Positions 10,925-24,128 of a stretch of 64,000 bases of DNA are shown piece after piece. Numbering within the stretch: the stretch's first letter is position 1; every line of letters starts with the position of its first letter. The stretch is taken from NCBI GenBank assembly GCA_025677815.1, contig JAIXMP010000027.1, forward strand, positions 588,429 through 652,428, written 5' to 3'. The stretch is from Phascolomyces articulosus. Taxonomy: Eukaryota > Mucoromycota > Mucoromycetes > Mucorales > Lichtheimiaceae. Under the pieces are notes generated by a model. It was not told the DNA's origin and searched no databases. It worked only from the letters and a program-made list of their open reading frames with translations. A program made the translations under genes and the position numbers.

Positions 10925-12690
10925 TTACACATCTACAATACGCTTGATGCGATTACATTCATCAAGATGTTCTCCACGATATTTAATAAGATAGTTTCCA
11001 TGTTCTTTAAAGGTAACAGTCTTATTTACTGGGCATCCCTATAGAAATCAATAGTGTTTATTATTAGTTATTCATGTTTTAAAGATTAAGTAAGTCTCAA
11101 AGGAAAGAAGAAAATAAGCTGAGTGGTTTACCTTTGCACTATTGGAACATTTGTAATAGATACTCCTGAATCCAGATTTCTTATGGACGGTGTTTCCATT
11201 GTTTTTCCAGAGATAATCATCATTATAAGGAAACTCACGAGTTTCAATAATTGTACTTATTGCTTGCATTTCACGTCGTCTTCTTCGGCGAATTGCTGGA
11301 CGTTGTATCCGATGAGAAGTAGCTGGTAGAATGGGTAATTTATCAGGAGGGGGAAAGGATGGTAACATGGGTTGATAGACTTGTCTTGGTTCAATTTGAT
11401 GAGGATGATAATGTCCTGCAAAAGAGGGAAGTCTTTCGGTTGTGTGAGCCATACAAGAATCACCGTCAGCATCTATTGGAGATAACGCAGACTCAGGAGT
11501 ACTTTCAAGTACGCGTGAAACAAAATAGGTTTTAGTTATTTTTTTTTTTTACTTTTTAGGGTAAGTTTTAGTATTCGATCATTTAAATAAACTTACTTTG
11601 ATCTATTACTGCTACTACTATCTGCGCGTGGTGAAGTGACGTGACTAATAGAGGGTATATTGAAAGCTGATGATGGGTGATGATGATGTGAAATAATAGG
11701 AGAGGTAGAAGTAGAGGTAGAGATAGGCGGTAAAACAGCTGATACGGATTTTTTAGGTGAATGACTAAGTAATGAGTCAATGTTGTTGGTACTATTTCGT
11801 CGTTCTGTGCGATGTTCCCGCTGTGGAGATGATTCCTGTAGTTGTTTTTGCTGTTTCTGGTGCCGTGCTGGCTGATCCAGACTGGAACTATTCCTCCAGC
11901 TTTCTACCATTTCGGAAGAATTGGTGGCCGCGGAATCTCGGCTTGTGGGGTATTGGTGTATTTGCGGTGAACGGATCCGCGGAAGAATTGAAGTACTACT
12001 GTTGTCTATGGAAGAGTTACTGGTAACATTACTCGATCGCCGTTGTGATGTTGAATGAGCATCCCAACCGCTATTATGTATTGATTTATCTATTGATAAA
12101 GAAGGTGGACGACTTATACTATTAGATCGAGATGAAGGCTTTTTTTGTTGTTTATGGGAATCATGCATGGTACTGTCTGAGCCATAACGATGTTGTTGTA
12201 ATAGATAATCAATTTCTTTCTGCCTTAATTTAGCTTCTTCTGCCCTTCGTCGATCTTCTTCTACTTTGCTGGACAATATTAATTCAAGTAGATCTCGTTG
12301 CTCACCATATTGGTGAACAACTTTTTCCAAGTTAAAAAAGGGAGAAGGGCCAGCACTAACACCATTAGCAACAGCACCTTCATCTTGTTTGGACATTTTA
12401 GGACTGGGAATAGAAGAATGATATGTTATTGTTGGAGATGATGAAGTTGATAATGCCATTGGTCTTGAAGGTGAAGTATAATAATAAGAAGCACGTCTAC
12501 TTGATGATAAAGGGACTGTTGCTGAAGCCATTAATGGAGTAGAAGGATGACTTGTATTAGGTGGTGATGGTGGACAATGTCGTGTTGTTATAGAACGATA
12601 TATGCGATCATCTTTATCAAATGTAGTTGAATAAATGCTAGAATGATTAGTTGTTGTAGGCAACATTGAAAGATTCCTTGTTACAGGCAT
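10925..12690 (-). CDS. WRKY-like zinc-finger protein (WRKY/GCM1/FLYWCH superfamily)
   Basis: Three exons on the minus strand: 12690-11597, 11501-11132, 11038-10925, giving 525 residues; all junction phases agree. The first 360 residues are Ser/Thr/Pro-rich and presumably disordered, with one helical charged stretch (about 125-170: LEKVVHQYGEQRDLLELI, then KVEEDRRRAEEAKLRQKEID) likely to form a coiled coil. The C-terminus is a compact domain: basic IRRRRRR, DDYLWKNNGNTV (Trp463, in place of WRKYGQK), GFRSIYYKC (Cys483), then GCPVNKTVTF (Cys490), IKYRGEH (His512) and Cys516. This follows the WRKY order, with zinc ligands C-X6-C-X21-H-X3-C. An intron falls between the two cysteines. The likely role is nuclear DNA binding. 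The heptad has diverged, so site specificity cannot be assumed; FLYWCH- or FAR1-type readings are the alternatives. Confidence 0.75.
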
Positions 12691-15600
12691 GGTTGATGAT
12701 TTTTATTATTTTTAGTTGAAAGAAAAAAAAAAGAAAAAAGGGAAAGAAAAGGGAAAAGAAGGGCTTATTGTTTCGTAATGAAATAAGCAAAATAGTTTGG
12801 ATTATACTTTTTTTTTCTTTCCTTGCGGGAACACAAGTCAAGTTTCGTTCAGAACTCTTCCCGGATCCATCCTCTTTCTTTCTTTAGACAATCCATTTCT
12901 TTTTTCTTCCCCTCTCCCCCCAAGCGATGTAAATTATACCCCCCAAAAAAAGATTTATTCTTTACCATGACAAAGCAATCATGAATTACCCGCCTATAAA
13001 ACAATGTAAGCCTGTTTCTTTATGAGCTTTTTTTTTATCGTCACATGTATCAAAATAGGATTCAGCCATTTTCACAGTAATGCAAAAAGTATTCGTCCGA
13101 AAATAGCCGTTTATTTATTTTTCCAGTGTGTATAAAACAACAAGTGAATGGTGACGATCCTTCCATAAACATCCATCATCATCAACATCAACATCAAATA
13201 AGAAGAACATTACTTGGTTATCCATTATTATTTCCTTGTTTAAAAATTATCACGGAGAAAAAAAAAAACATCTCTCCCGGACATTTAACTAAATTCATCT
13301 TAATAAAATATAAACTTCTTTTTGATAATAAATCTTCTTTTTTCTTTATCTAATCCGCGGTTATATAATCTCAAAGTGAGTTTAATAAGTGAATTGGGTT
13401 GATAAATAATACGTTTGAAAATAAACAAGTAAAGAAAACCCAGCTGTCAGGAAAATAAACACACCCCCACGCTATATTACACCATTACGCACAGCCCGAG
13501 TTTGTCCGACTAATATAATGGATTGTTTGGTGGATGGATGGTTAAAAGTAAATGTGGGGGAAGACTGGGGGAAGAGGATAATAAAAAGGCTGGGAATGAA
13601 TGAAAAAAGTTATTGTTTTCACACGATTTGGTATTATTTTCCGGAAAGTTTGTATAAAAAGGTACAAGTCGGTATAGCGGAGTAACCAAATGGAAGCGAG
13701 CTTATTGGCCAATAAGCTTACGAAAGCTTCTGGTTCCCGTACATTCTCTTCCCGCCTTTCCCATTTCCCAGAGGGCAGATTCCGTTCTCCCCTTTATTGA
13801 ATTTCGTAGGGACCTTAGGGTCCTTCGACTTATGTAACTTTATTCCCTCTTCCCACTTTTACTCTCCTTCCCCCCCCTCACACACATACACACACTCATT
13901 CCTATCGGGTCATTTTATTATTTTAGCCTGCTTACATGATTATGTTTATCCTTTTAGTCTCCATCGTTTTATAATGTTTATAAAAGTAACTATATGTTAA
14001 CTATGTAAAAGTAACATACAAGTGAGAAGGTTAAATAATGAACTTATTTTCCTCCCCAAATAAGATATAATAATTATACTCATCAAGATTTTCCGCGGTA
14101 AAAAAAAGACCACTAATAGTTTATATGTCGTTTTTAGTATAATAACACATAAAAACAACATAGTCAATTACAAATATGTAACAAGATTTCCCAGGCGTTC
14201 CAGTTCCCCGTAGGGACTCAAGGGGACTTGCTTATCAAACCGGTGAAACCACTGTGTATGATAACTTTGTGTAATTATTCGACATTACCATATATGAGCT
14301 TCCCGCGGTATTATTTTATTATGTTAATCAAACAAGATGGCCTAAATTTTACGTAACTTTTTCTTTCCTCGGTAACAGCTGCTCGTATAATAATTTATAC
14401 CAGTCTTTTTTTATTATATTTGTGAGACTCTTTCTATTATTATTTCCCTTTCCCCACTGAAAATTTTTTTTAAAAAAAACCTCCCACACGTAAAATAAAC
14501 CATATTATCGTCAGACTCGCTTGATCCAAGCAAAACTATGATTATTATTACTAACATATTATTGCTTTCTTTATATGACTTATAATAATGTGTACGCTCT
14601 GATTTCCCAACTTATTCTATCTTACTTATACGTAAACCCTGCTTGAATAACTTTGTTAGTTTTTCGATAATACGCACATAGGAGTAATAAGGTTATTTCA
14701 TAAAATCAATAATGATGTTTTTATCAAGTAAATACTACATGATATTTTAATAAATCACTACTCTCTCAAAGTTGAATATGAGTAAACGTTACAATGGAAC
14801 CTTTATGTCAGCATGAAGTAGTTAGGATCATACCTTGGATATATATGGCACATTCGAAACGAAAAAAAGGAGCAATAGGGGCTTTGCTGACACAACAATT
14901 TCTAAAATAATAAAATATGGATATCAAGTGCTCCCTTATACACCCTTCAGGCACCCATTCATTATGTCAGCACTGCGTAGTCATCAAAAGAGTGTGTGAG
15001 TTTTTTTTTTCCATTTTGATTCTTTGGGGAACGGGAACACTAAAAAGGAAGTTAGTCAGGTTTCTCTAAAAAAGTCATTTTTTATTTATTAATTAATGAA
15101 CAACAATAATAACATCATGATAAAAATGATCTTTTTTTAAGTTTATTTTCCAAAATTATTTAATTATGCATAAATAATCTATGAAATATATTACTATAAA
15201 AAATATGATGGTAAAGAAGTTGTATATTATTGAAAGTTTGCTAATCCGACAATTATTACCAAATTGGTAACAGGATATATCTATGCCAAAAATCCGGGGT
15301 GGGGGCCGTGGCACGCCCTTTGAGTGAATCAAACTGGATTTATAATAATTACACCCACAATTAGGTGCTGATATTCCTGGTACAAGCATATGAAAATATA
15401 GTGTTATTGCAAGTTAAACTTCGCTAGACATAATATATATAAAAAGTTACTTTGAATATTGTAGATTATGACTAACGCTTACAACAGCATGAGCATGAAA
15501 GCCTCATACACAGAGCTCAGCGCGAAATCATACCCATATTTTTTTTTTCCATTTCAAAGAGATGATCTATCACATTTTATAAAAGTAGGCACGCAGCGAA

Positions 15601-18600
15601 GAATGATAGGTGTATATTTCAATATATTTGGATAAATGCTATTATATACTTGTTCTAACAACACCAATGTACTATATAGAAATTGATTGGTACAACCTCA
15701 ATACCATTATTATCATTATTTATTGCTACTGTAATTGATAGAGTATAGGTTACGCACTGTAGATATGTTGTTTACAATTGACATGGTGATTGAATTTTAA
15801 TTTAGTTGTGCAGCGTGAAGTAAAGATCGACTGCTTTGATTTTCTTCTCTAACACATGTTGCATAAAATGACATTTATTGCTTATTATTCAGATGGCTCG
15901 GTGTTAATCGAGTTGCTTCATATATTACTGGTGTCCAAGACACGAATTCGTATCCCATCCACTAGTTTCTTCGTGATGCTCCTTGAAAGCACATATATAT
16001 ACCCATAAGCTTTTTGAATAGACACTTTTTTCAGCTCTATATGAAGAGAAGACGAGTAGTAGCAGTATTTGAGTATGTGTACAAGCAATTGCTAATTCCC
16101 ATTCTAATAATAATAAGATATCTGTTGAACTTTCCAACCAACCATATGGAAATATAAAGATGTAGTATATTCAGCTTATATACCATCATATTGTAAACGT
16201 GAAAAATGTTTATATGCCACTTGTTGAATATTTAATTAATGGGTTACATGCTCACAAAGAGTGTCTCCTTTATTGAACTATAAGACCATTCGACTTGATT
16301 TTAACAAGTTTGGGTAAGAATGTGAATTTTCGTCTATGCCATATACAACAGTTTTTATAGATATTGAAAGAATCACAGATGGAAAGAATTTTATTACTTT
16401 TGCTACGATTCTTACTAGAAACTGGACATGTAATTCTATGTTGAACAAGAAGACAAAATATAAGAGAATGAAACTAACGGCTCAATCTAAAAAGTTAAAA
16501 GTCTTATTTCGTGAAATGCTTTATCGGCATGATTTACTTCTTTTCAGCTTTGTCTGAATCTAATAGTAAACAACTAAGTTATCAATGGCAACTGGGATCC
16601 CAGTTTTTCAAAACAGACATTAAGGCTATACACTATGATATCAACAAATAGTTCCATGAATCTCTTTTTGTTATGAAATTTTTTTGGTTTCATAAGGAAC
16701 GAGATCGATATAAAGTATAGTAAATACATAATTAAAGAGAGTTACTGCTGGTGATATTATAATCTAGGCACAGGTAAGTCGATACTACTTTAGAGTTCAT
16801 TGTGAAAAATATAAAAGGTAGTAAAATAGAAAAATAAAGACGATAAGAATACGTTGCGACTGTTATATAGATTTATTTAATAAAAATAGTGATGATCCAA
16901 CTATCTAATAAAATTGAGGTCCTTTTATACTTTTCGGTGAGATATACATTTCTTATTATTTCTTTATATATATTATTGTTGTGTTCGTATTTGTATTAGA
17001 GATATTGTCGATGATGGGAACTGTTCTTATTATCTTACGCCTGTCCATGATACAAGGCTTTATGAATCCCTTGTTTTTATTATTTTATTCGCATGCCTTA
17101 TTCGGTACATCTGTTCCGATGTACCTGGTCATGGCGTTAATCTTATTTTTTATTCTTGTTTTTACCTCATCCTATTTCGAATGTGTCACAGATTTTATTT
17201 ATTTATTATATCCGATCTAATGGACACGACATTCATTATGGAACAATAATTTATCGTATATTGGGGATAATATATGAGTTGGGGTGTGCTCATATAATAA
17301 TAAAAAGGGTTGAAGCGCGACACTATTGACTCTAGTTCGTCTGTTATTACTAAGTTGTTGGATCTAATGACAGAAGTTATCGCTTTATTATTCAATAATA
17401 TAGTGCTACGTTATAGAAAAGAAGAATCCGACACAAGTAATAAATTCACTATTATTAATGTTTATTGAGAGTAGGACTTGATCAATCTTTTCATTATATA
17501 TATGCCTTCCGCAAGCTGTATAATTCTAAATTACTTGCTTTATTTATAGTTTTTTTATTATTATTATTACAAAATTAGGTGTTTGCTTATTTGCATAATA
17601 TTTTACATCTTGAATTCTTAAGGTTCCCCTACTTTTTGAACATGGGAATTCTTAAATAAAAATGCAGTAATATGTTCACTTCATTTCGATGCATTGTATG
17701 TTGAAGTAGCAAAATCCTGTTTTAAAGAAGGCAGACTAATAACAATTATTGTGATAATATAGGCTTAATTATCTGTGAATATTGATGTTTATATATGTAC
17801 TCTGATGATTAATTCTCTTCTATTATGTCTTTTCTTTTTGCACACTTCTTTTATTATGTTTTTTAATTTGCTTTGGAAAGTTTATAGTTTTGTAAACCAT
17901 TTAAGACGAAGATGTAGTATTTGAAGATCACTCAACTAATATAAACTCATTGCTCCATTTACTAGCTTATATAGTTTACCCTCTTTTCTTTCTCCTTCCT
18001 CAATGGAGTTTTTCTGACACGTCACTCGTTCTAATTCACGTTGTCAGCCAGTGGATGCTGGATGCAAAATACGCATGGTCCTTTTTTTAAAACGACTGTA
18101 TTTTTCTCTTATTCCTTATTCGTTAAATAAAAAACTTTGCTGATGTGTATGTCATAAATAAATACTCTCGCCAAACCAAAGAAATAAAAAGTGCTGCAAA
18201 AACGGAAAACACCAAGTAATCGATTAATTTCAGTTTGACAAAAAATATGCACAGAACATGAAACGTGTAACAAATATATAAAAAAAAACCAACCGTTCGG
18301 ATAGTAACTTTTAAATAAAAAATGGTTGTGTGTATTATGACGTTCCCAAATTTGATTAGGATGAAATAATAACCCTCAGCCTTGTCTGTACAACTCTCTC
18401 GTAATTATCTATATGAATGCATCACACTATCACACGCTTAACAATATATAACTACTTGAACATCCATGTGTGCTTTATTCAAATTCTTGTTGGTGCATCA
18501 ACATATTCATTCGTCCCTTGCTGTGCCATCCAACCTTTGCAAGCTTTTCTTTATAATTTTACTCAAATATTTGAACCAAGTCTAATACAACAATATAAAT

Positions 18601-18757
18601 GAGAGTGAGTGTAGTTTTTTATACAACCGTAATTGGCATTTTTTTTTATTTTATCAATAAAAAGAGACTATGATACATCATCAATCAATGATGAAGTGAA
18701 ATATTTCGAAAAAATATTCGGGTAAAGATGAAATGTTAAAAAGGAGGAAATAACTAT
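12691..18757. other. 6-kb AT-rich intergenic stretch, no supported gene
   Basis: The first part (12700-13100) is the promoter side of the WRKY-like gene, with CT/GA-rich and poly-A/T tracts. The rest has frequent TTATTA/AATAAT runs, short chance frames and no coherent family match on either strand. Two short C/G-richer patches (13660-13800 and 14190-14240) contain TAGGGAC/GTCCTTA-type words but no tRNA or coding structure that I can close. A hairpin at about 15896-15960 superficially resembles a tRNA and is discussed under rejected items. Confidence 0.55.
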
Positions 18758-19308
18758 TTAATGTTGGAGTTCGTTATCGTAGTAGTTCTCCAATTGTTCT
18801 TCAGCGTGCTTCTTGGCCTTGATTTTGTCAATAGCATCCAAACCCTTGGTTTCGATCCTGTTATCAATAAAAATAGACAATGTTAGGTATTGTTTATAAC
18901 CATCATAAATTTGTATAATGCTCTCCTATATATCTCTACAGCAACATATAAAATAAAGATAAACTTACAACTTGTCAACAACACCACCGGCGAGACCAGC
19001 AAGGAGTTGCTTGGCCATGGCGTGGTCTTGAGGCTTGCCTTCCTTTTCACAGTGTTCGTTGTAGGCCTTGGCAGCTTGGTAAGCGGCAGCACCAGCAATC
19101 AATTCGTGGGTGAAAGAACCTTCATGCTTGTCTTCCTTGTTGAATTCTTCGTGTTGGGAGGAGAAGTGATCAAAGAGGCCCCTATTAAAGAAACTTTTTT
19201 GTTACTTTTTTTTTTTTTACATGATACGTACAGCCCGTATATTCTCCAAATCTTCTTCATATCATGCATCATGATATCCATCTACTCGCAAAAAAAGACA
19301 ACTTACAT
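18758..19308 (-). CDS. CipC-like small protein, DUF3759 family
   Basis: Three exons on the minus strand: 19308-19307, 19181-18969, 18857-18758, giving 104 residues. The protein starts MGLFDHFSSQHEEFN, continues with GSFTHELIAGAAAYQAAKAY and HAMAKQLLAGLAGGVVDKL, then ETKGLDAIDKIKAKKHAEEQ, and ends in an acidic/aromatic tail. This is the full length and block order of the fungal DUF3759/CipC family: small, abundant, stress- or antibiotic-responsive proteins of unknown biochemical role, probably cytosolic. The first exon supplies only AT of the start codon; the G comes after a 125-bp intron (donor GTAAGT at 19306, acceptor TAATAG ending 19182). No in-frame ATG lies in the 40 bp upstream that I read. 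Codon choice is GC-rich at third positions compared with its neighbours, as expected of a highly expressed gene. Confidence 0.88.
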
Positions 19309-19380
19309 TTTTGTTTTATATGAAAAGTGATTGAAATAAAAAGAGATGTAGTTCCTGAATAAATCAATCAAAAAACAAGT

Positions 19381-19388
19381 CTTTTATA
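19381..19388 (-). promoter_or_regulatory. TATA box of the DUF3759 gene
   Basis: TATAAAAG on the minus strand, 73 bp upstream of the AT of the split start codon. The spacing fits a short 5' UTR of about 40 nt and a strong core promoter. Confidence 0.6.
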
Positions 19389-19389
19389 T

Positions 19390-20618
19390 CTTTTTTTGAC
19401 CAACGTTCTGAAATGCGGACCTTCTCAGTTACTATTGACTATTTTACCTATAAATGGTTAATGTAGGACAGCTTTTATCTGTGACTCAATTCTGCCAAGC
19501 TCAGCACCGGCTATTCTTGCATATTGGGATAATTTGTATAATTTAAGGTAAAAATAGTAATTGATGCTCCACTCTGAGTGTGGTCTCTTTTACTCTCTTT
19601 AGTAAAGAAAAGCCAAACTCTAATGTATAGTGCATGCAATATTACAGTATAGATGAAATAATCCTTTAAGCGGCAAAACGGTTGATCATCATTTTATTAT
19701 ATTATTTTATTTAGGGAAAAATAAATGTCTGGATCTCCGTATACCCGCATTCATACACAGTAATACTGTTCTCATAATATAAAATTCGGGCCTCTCTCCT
19801 GCCGAAATGATGTACATCCAATCTTCTTCGTTTTTACAATCACTGTGAATAACTCCTCCTATCTTATTTGTTAAAAATAATGGTACAAATAGCCTGGTTG
19901 CTATAACATGGAAAAGATGGTGATAATGATGACGACCAGGGTGGTGGGCGCTGGGGAAGGTATTATAATTTATTCACACACACAAACACCTCTCTTTATG
20001 GATGGATTTCCTGTGTCCTTTTACTATAATACACAAATGGCACATCACTTTATGCACGATAAACAAGCTCCTTTTAAATTTTATAATTTGTAAAGCATAT
20101 GAAACTGTTTAGTACATGAGCAACATAAACCTGGTGACCTATTGTTTATTGAAAATGAAGTATAAATACAACGCAAGCATGGATTGATGCAACACGACAA
20201 TTGTACAAATAATAACAACAAAAAACCAGTTTTGTGGCTATGCTATGCTATATTCCTTTGTCCTCATAAATAAATTATTATTATATACGGTGCATGAACT
20301 ACTAGTAGTGTATAGAACAAGATGGAAAACTCGGGGAACTTGATATTGTGCTACATGAATGCTTTCAATGACGATGTTTTAATGATGATAGTGTTGATGT
20401 CGGCAGAATAACAAAAAAAGGTAAAGTATATAAACAATATATTAGCGTGTCCATATAACTTGGAAGGTGCCCCTTTTTAGAATGGTAGCATTTACCAAGC
20501 AGTCAAATTATGAGAGTCTAGATACCACTCTGGTTCTTTCATTTTATTTTCACTGGAATATATTATAACAAGATATATACTTTATCTTTCATATAAAAAA
20601 ATCATCTTCACACTATCA

Positions 20619-20667
<49 letters not shown>

Positions 20668-20668
20668 T
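19390..20668. other. Intergenic region between the DUF3759 gene and the nucleoporin gene
   Basis: No gene seen. It contains short chance frames and ends in a long (TA)n tract (20620-20663) immediately downstream of the nucleoporin stop codon. Confidence 0.6.
20620..20663. repeat. (TA)n microsatellite
   Basis: About 21 TA units, 5 bp beyond the stop codon of the nucleoporin gene, within its presumed 3' UTR. Confidence 0.95.
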
Positions 20669-23436
20669 TCAGGCATATTTCTCATCTTCTCCCAATAATA
20701 TGCGTCGATAATTATCCAGTTCATTAAGTTCATCTGATAGTGCAGTTTTTCTTCGTAATTGTAATACACACACATTAGTGATAGAAACAGGTAAAGTACT
20801 AAGAACAGCTTCTGCTAATTGGTTGTGTTTCGTGGCTAACGAGAAAAAAAAGTGGCGTGGGGCAAGTCCATAAAATGTTAATGCACAATTTACTACCCAA
20901 AATGATGATGATGATTTTCAGGAACAAAGTTTTCGCGAAATAATGTACACATTTACCTAAAGCGTGACGGATAAGCTGGTTTGCAAAACAGACCGCTTCA
21001 AAATATAAAGCCTCATCCATTAATAACCATTTGAAACTTCGTAAGCACCGCTTAGCACGTTCGGAGATGTCATCATCATCAAAGTGAATAGCACGAGGGA
21101 TCCTTCTTTGTGTTGAATTCTATTTTTTTTTCACCAAAATAATGAAAGAGTGGGGTGAGTAAATCACATATTTTTTGATGTTCCTTTTTATCCAGATAAG
21201 AAAATATACACACTACCTCTTCTTTCATAAAAGATTCAATTTCTTTTGTTGCTGTACGTCTTGCGATCGAAACCATATCCAACTTGAATTGCCTTCCCAT
21301 GTCAAATAGAATCGATTGTTCGTCCTCATCCCAGTTAAAGTCTAAGAAATGAGGATTTTTGGTAAATCAACAGTAATTGCAAATATGAAGCCGTTTGCCT
21401 TATAACCGTACTGGACAAAAAATTAGAAACTAGATCAACTTGTAATGTCTTGGGTAAATGTGATGCATAATAGGCGAGTATCTTGGGCTATAATTATTGG
21501 ATTTTTTTGTCGAATGATTATTTAGTCTGGGTTTTTATCTTTTTCTAAGATCTACAAGATATTCATGTTCTGTAGGAGGAAGGACAACCTACCCGAAGTA
21601 CATTTTGTTTTCCATTCAATTCTGCATATCGTCGAAGAATAGCATTCGATTGGTTTGTCAAAGGCTCGTTCATATATACATGATAGTATATAATCAACCC
21701 GGATAAAAATCTTAATGTGAGCTCGCTGGTCTGTGTATCGAACCTAAAAATAATTTCCACATCCATATCATAATTTAGTGGTGGGTATCAATGTATGGTA
21801 TGACATATTTCTCTTTTGCTCATACTTCTCTATGACCCTTCAAATTTACCTTTCATTTATATCCAGCTTGGCAATGAACTGATGTATATTTCCAGTCAGG
21901 ATGGCTAATGCAACATCATGAAAAAATAAAACATTGGCATTGCTGTAAATGAAATTTTGTTTAGTGTGTATTCGATTCAAACTGGTATATATTTCACACT
22001 TTATATACCTTATACTATCATCCTTAGTTCTTGCAAGTTTGACAAATTCATCATTCAGCAGAAAAGACGATCGACCTTCCAAACCATATATTTGTTTATC
22101 TATTGATGCTAGTACACGCGCATTGTAGTATGTCCAAACTACATCTTCCCATGATTGACATACAGGCAATACCTATTTATTGTCAAAAATCTGGGTCTTT
22201 TTTGAAAGGCAGAAAATTAAAAACAAGCAGGAATCTTACATGTTTAGTATCACCCATTATAATGCCATGTAATGCTGATTCATATCGACTCATATTATCC
22301 TATGGTAACTCAATTTTAATATCACCTTCCTTGTCCTTTTACTTTTTTGTGTATTGAGTAAATTAATTCTCCATTTATTCACTTACTCGTGAATATATCA
22401 ATTCATATGTATTTCGCCATGCAGTTCGTTGATCTGGTAACCAATCCACTCGATCTCCATCTAGAATGTGTATAGTCTTAGTTAAAAAAAAGCAAGGAAT
22501 TAAATTGCAATAAAATATCAAAGTTACGAACTTTTTACTCTGTTTATATCATCGATATATCTCATAAGCAACATTGTTCGCCATGGTTCATCCTCATTTT
22601 GTGATATTTCAATAGCTTTTTCCGTATTGCCGCAGCGGATATTTTCGAATATACTTTCATTGAGAGAATCAATATTCTCACTGTTTTTCAATATAGAGAA
22701 TTTGTTTGAACGTGGTAAACCTTCAATAAATGCCTTGATTTGCTTTTTTTTTTTTTAAAAAAAAAAAAGAATTATCCATGAGTTTTTGTACTTGAAATTA
22801 AGAATTCATCTATTTGTTTCCAATACAAAAGTTTATGGGAAACATCTTTTTAACTTACAGAACATTGAACTGCTGGTGGATCAGAAGGTTGTATCCTAGA
22901 ATTTAATATATAAGTTTCCACGTCAAAACTCACCCATATCAACAACCATTCCTTTCATTAAAAAAAAGATAACGAACCGTGAAACAATCTCAAGAAGATC
23001 CCATATATGTTTCTCTTGAGATAAAAATTCTCTTTCATATGTTTTTGACCGATTCTTTATACGTTCAATATAATTTGATCTAACAAAAAAAAAGAAAAGA
23101 GAATTAATATATGGTTCAATGGCAAAAGGATTGATCGTGGTCTTTTCTACTATTTATATTGATTATTTTTCTGCTGGAAATGTACCTGCATCGAACTAAA
23201 GAAGCCAGATCGTTTAATAGCCGAGAAGCTCCTACATGTTTCTGGTGACTATCTAGGATATTGACGAAGGCCAAATCAAGATCGAAATCACACGCCGATA
23301 ATATCTGTTCTGTATTCATTCGATCGTAAAAGGGCGTTACGTTTCGCTTCGGAGTAGAGGGCTGTAAAGAAATCTTAAAAAAAGCGTCCTTAACACCTTT
23401 TTGAAGCAAATTAAACCAAACAATATGGGTTATCAT
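20669..23436 (-). CDS. NUP84: Nuclear pore complex protein, Nup84/Nup107 family
   Basis: Thirteen minus-strand exons: 23436-23186, 23079-22978, 22895-22859, 22742-22532, 22460-22387, 22299-22240, 22172-22009, 21942-21850, 21743-21593, 21487-21412, 21341-21217, 21119-20957, 20835-20669; 557 residues, all phases closing. Family-diagnostic blocks in order: NIRCGNTEKAIEISQNEDEP followed by WRTMLL (Nup107 'GN..KA...C...GQPWRA'), GDRVDWLPDQRTAWRNTYE, YESALHGIIMGD, LPVCQSWEDVVWTYYNARV, KILAYYASHLPKTLQV, and a C-terminal helical region. Nup84/107 is an alpha-helical scaffold of the Y-complex of the pore. Yeast Nup84 has 726 residues, so the N-terminus is short: either the first exons were missed or the chosen ATG (context AAAAATG) is internal. 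Two introns use the unusual donor GTTCGT and one uses GTACGG; the alternatives I tested break the frame. Confidence 0.85.
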
Positions 23437-24091
23437 TTTTATCTTTATCTATGTATAATTAACTGGTTTTACCCTGTTATATATTATGTTATACTTTTCC
23501 CACTATATAATACTACCAATCAAAAAAGAAAGATGTTGAGACAGTTATATATATATATATATTGTATTCATTTCTTGCAAGTCAAGTGTCTTGCCACTAT
23601 CATCAAAGCCCTCTACTTTTTATCATCACTATTATATTTAATACACAATGTCAGGGCTGACCAGGCTTATTGGCTAAATTTATTTTTATTATGAAGTTTT
23701 TTTCGCACAAATGTCTAAAGTAAACAGTGTGTAAACGATAAAGAAGTACTCTTTTGCTATGGCACTCTTGTGATATTATATAAATAAGCTAAATATTTAA
23801 AACTTTGCTAGTTTGATTACTGCTGCCAACCTCTATTTGTCTACAATATTTTGACCTTCTTTCAGTTCAGGAACCATTTCAAGGATTTCTTATATAAACA
23901 ACTCTCTTTAATGAAAAAAATCACCGTTAGCAAGCTACCATTTCACCGTAGAAAAAAATAAATTCAGTATATATTCGAAGATGTAAAATAAATTTAAGTT
24001 ATAATATAGAATGACACGAGATAAATTCAAGATATTCCAAAAGTATTCTAAAAAAAATCAGATTTGAATATATCTTGAATATTTTTTTTTC

Positions 24092-24128
<37 letters not shown>

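Noticed and set aside
13676..13800. Possible tRNA or snRNA around GGTATAGCGGAGTAACC
   Set aside because: No T-arm consensus and no closing acceptor stem could be built.
15893..15962. tRNA-like stretch with a CTCG...CGAG hairpin and a GAATTCGTATCCCATCC end
   Set aside because: Acceptor arms pair poorly, the D-loop lacks GG, and the T-arm stem does not close. At best a heavily decayed tRNA; chance is as likely.
16981..17220. 79-codon hydrophobic frame resembling a small membrane protein
   Set aside because: Starts with GTG, not ATG; composition is what T-rich DNA gives by chance.
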